From: Candidatus Margulisiibacteriota bacterium
Lineage (GTDB): Bacteria; Margulisbacteria; WOR-1; O2-12-FULL-45-9
Reading direction: 5' to 3'
Assembly (NCBI GenBank): GCA_018814265.1
Contig: JAHIZU010000228.1
Location: 1-5,960, forward strand
DNA length: 5,960 nucleotides
Below the pieces are notes generated by a model. It saw only the letters and a list, made by a program, of their open reading frames with translations, had not been told where the DNA came from and did no database searches. Of this stretch, positions 5,171 through 5,960 are shown piece after piece. The position numbers were made by a program, and so were the translations under genes. Positions within the stretch are counted from its first letter, which is position 1. Every line of letters begins with the position of its first letter.

Positions 5171-5960
5171 AAAAGAAAATTCGAAATAGAAGGATTGTCT
5201 TGGGACTAGTAATTTCGCTGGCGGTAATTATTGTCTTATTTATGGCTTCTCTTTTTCAATCCACAAATCCACTTGATCAGACAAAATATAAAATAGCGAT
5301 CCCTCGCGGGGCTTCTACTTATGCAGTGCAAAAGATCCTGCAGCAGAAAGGGATATTAAAACCAGTTAGCAGCTTTTCTTTTGCTGCCAGGATCCTCAGC
5401 CTGTCACGCGGCATTCAAGCCGGTGACTACCTTTTTTCGCCCTCGGATAATCTTTTTACTATCCTGATGAAGTTAAAGCGCGGTGAGGTTGTGCCGTCTG
5501 AGCAGGTTGAGGTGACTTTTCCTGAGGGCGCGTCGATTTACAGGATGGGTGAGGTTTTGAAAAAGCAAGGAGTGAGTGATCCAAAAAAATTCAAGGGTTT
5601 GGTAAAAGAGGGCATAACAGAACCAATTAGAGAGAAATATTGGCATATCTTTAAATATATTCCCTCTGAGTCTTTAGAAGGCTATCTTTATCCAGATACT
5701 TATATGTTCTTTTCCAGTGCAAAGGCTGAAGATTTGGTGATAAGAATGCTCGATCGTTTTGACGCGGTGGTTATGCCATATTGGTCTAAGGTAAAGAAGG
5801 ATACTAAGTATAATTTACATGAAATCTTGACTTTGGCTTCAATTATTGAAAAAGAAGCTGCCAATCCGGCTGAGCGGCCGATTATTTCCTCTGTTTTTCA
5901 CAATCGGCTTGATATTAAAATGGCTTTGGATTCCTGCGCTACGATCAAATATGCCTTGGA
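5167..5960 (+). CDS. mltG: Endolytic murein transglycosylase MltG (3' end outside window)
   Basis: 264 complete codons are visible before the window ends. The product starts with a basic stretch (MKKKIRNRR), then one hydrophobic segment at about residues 10-30, fitting a single-pass inner-membrane anchor with the rest in the periplasm. YKIAIPRGASTYAVQKIL (41-58) is the LysM-like subdomain and is followed by the repeat-like VEVTFPEGASIYRMGEVL (114-131). The YceG catalytic region follows: LEGYLYPDTYMF (170-181), then ILTLASIIEKEA (220-231), where E228 aligns with the catalytic Glu of E. coli MltG, and SVFHNRLDIKMALDSCATIKYAL (two blocks, 242-264). By family, MltG cleaves nascent glycan strands and thereby sets their length during wall synthesis. 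ATG 5167 overlaps the ruvX stop (ATGA), so translation is probably coupled. The missing part should be roughly 60-90 residues, judging by the family. Confidence 0.94.
   Translation, partial: MKKKIRNRRIVLGLVISLAVIIVLFMASLFQSTNPLDQTKYKIAIPRGASTYAVQKILQQKGILKPVSSFSFAARILSLSRGIQAGDYLFSPSDNLFTILMKLKRGEVVPSEQVEVTFPEGASIYRMGEVLKKQGVSDPKKFKGLVKEGITEPIREKYWHIFKYIPSESLEGYLYPDTYMFFSSAKAEDLVIRMLDRFDAVVMPYWSKVKKDTKYNLHEILTLASIIEKEAANPAERPIISSVFHNRLDIKMALDSCATIKYAL

Overview
The window is a tightly packed stretch of a bacterial chromosome with every gene on the + strand: the 3' end of an lptD/ostA-like outer-membrane LPS-assembly gene, tmk (dTMP kinase), alaS (alanyl-tRNA synthetase), ruvX/yqgF (Holliday junction resolvase family) and the 5' part of mltG (endolytic murein transglycosylase). 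The LptD-like gene implies a diderm (Gram-negative-type) cell. The alaS-ruvX-mltG order resembles the alaS-yrrK-yrrL neighbourhood of Firmicutes, while having tmk close to mltG recalls the yceG-tmk pair of gamma-proteobacteria. Moderate GC, compact spacing and palindromic mini-repeats between genes would suit a diderm candidate phylum such as the Margulisbacteria/Saganbacteria (WOR-1) or Omnitrophica side of the tree. That placement is a guess; the window holds no phylogenetic marker I can read decisively.

Layout: 2-1183 partial lptD-like; 1184-1314 spacer with structured repeats; 1315-1926 tmk; 1927-2050 spacer with the same arrangement of structured repeats; 2051-4750 alaS; 4751-5170 ruvX, starting on the base after the alaS stop; 5167-5960 mltG, overlapping the ruvX stop by ATGA and cut by the window end. 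alaS, ruvX and mltG are clearly co-transcribed and probably translationally coupled. No convincing promoter or intrinsic terminator is visible, so the five genes may form one long transcript.

The genes themselves are ordinary housekeeping and envelope genes. The unusual content is in the two spacers. Each contains one hairpin element in forward orientation (A) followed by a copy in reverse orientation (B), so there are four copies in all. In a common orientation the copies share a 6-bp outer stem, a single bulged T, a 5-bp inner stem and the pentaloop TAAAC. They differ from one another almost only by paired, compensatory changes. Both forward copies carry a second, unrelated palindrome nested in the loop: a 42-nt imperfect hairpin in the first and a perfect 20-nt palindrome in the second. 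Both reverse copies end just before the Shine-Dalgarno sequence of the next gene (tmk, alaS). Removing the nested palindromes restores a clean copy of the element. I do not recognise this element as a named RNA family. It could be a REP/BIME-like mobile palindrome family that serves as a landing site for other palindromes, or a structured mRNA leader.
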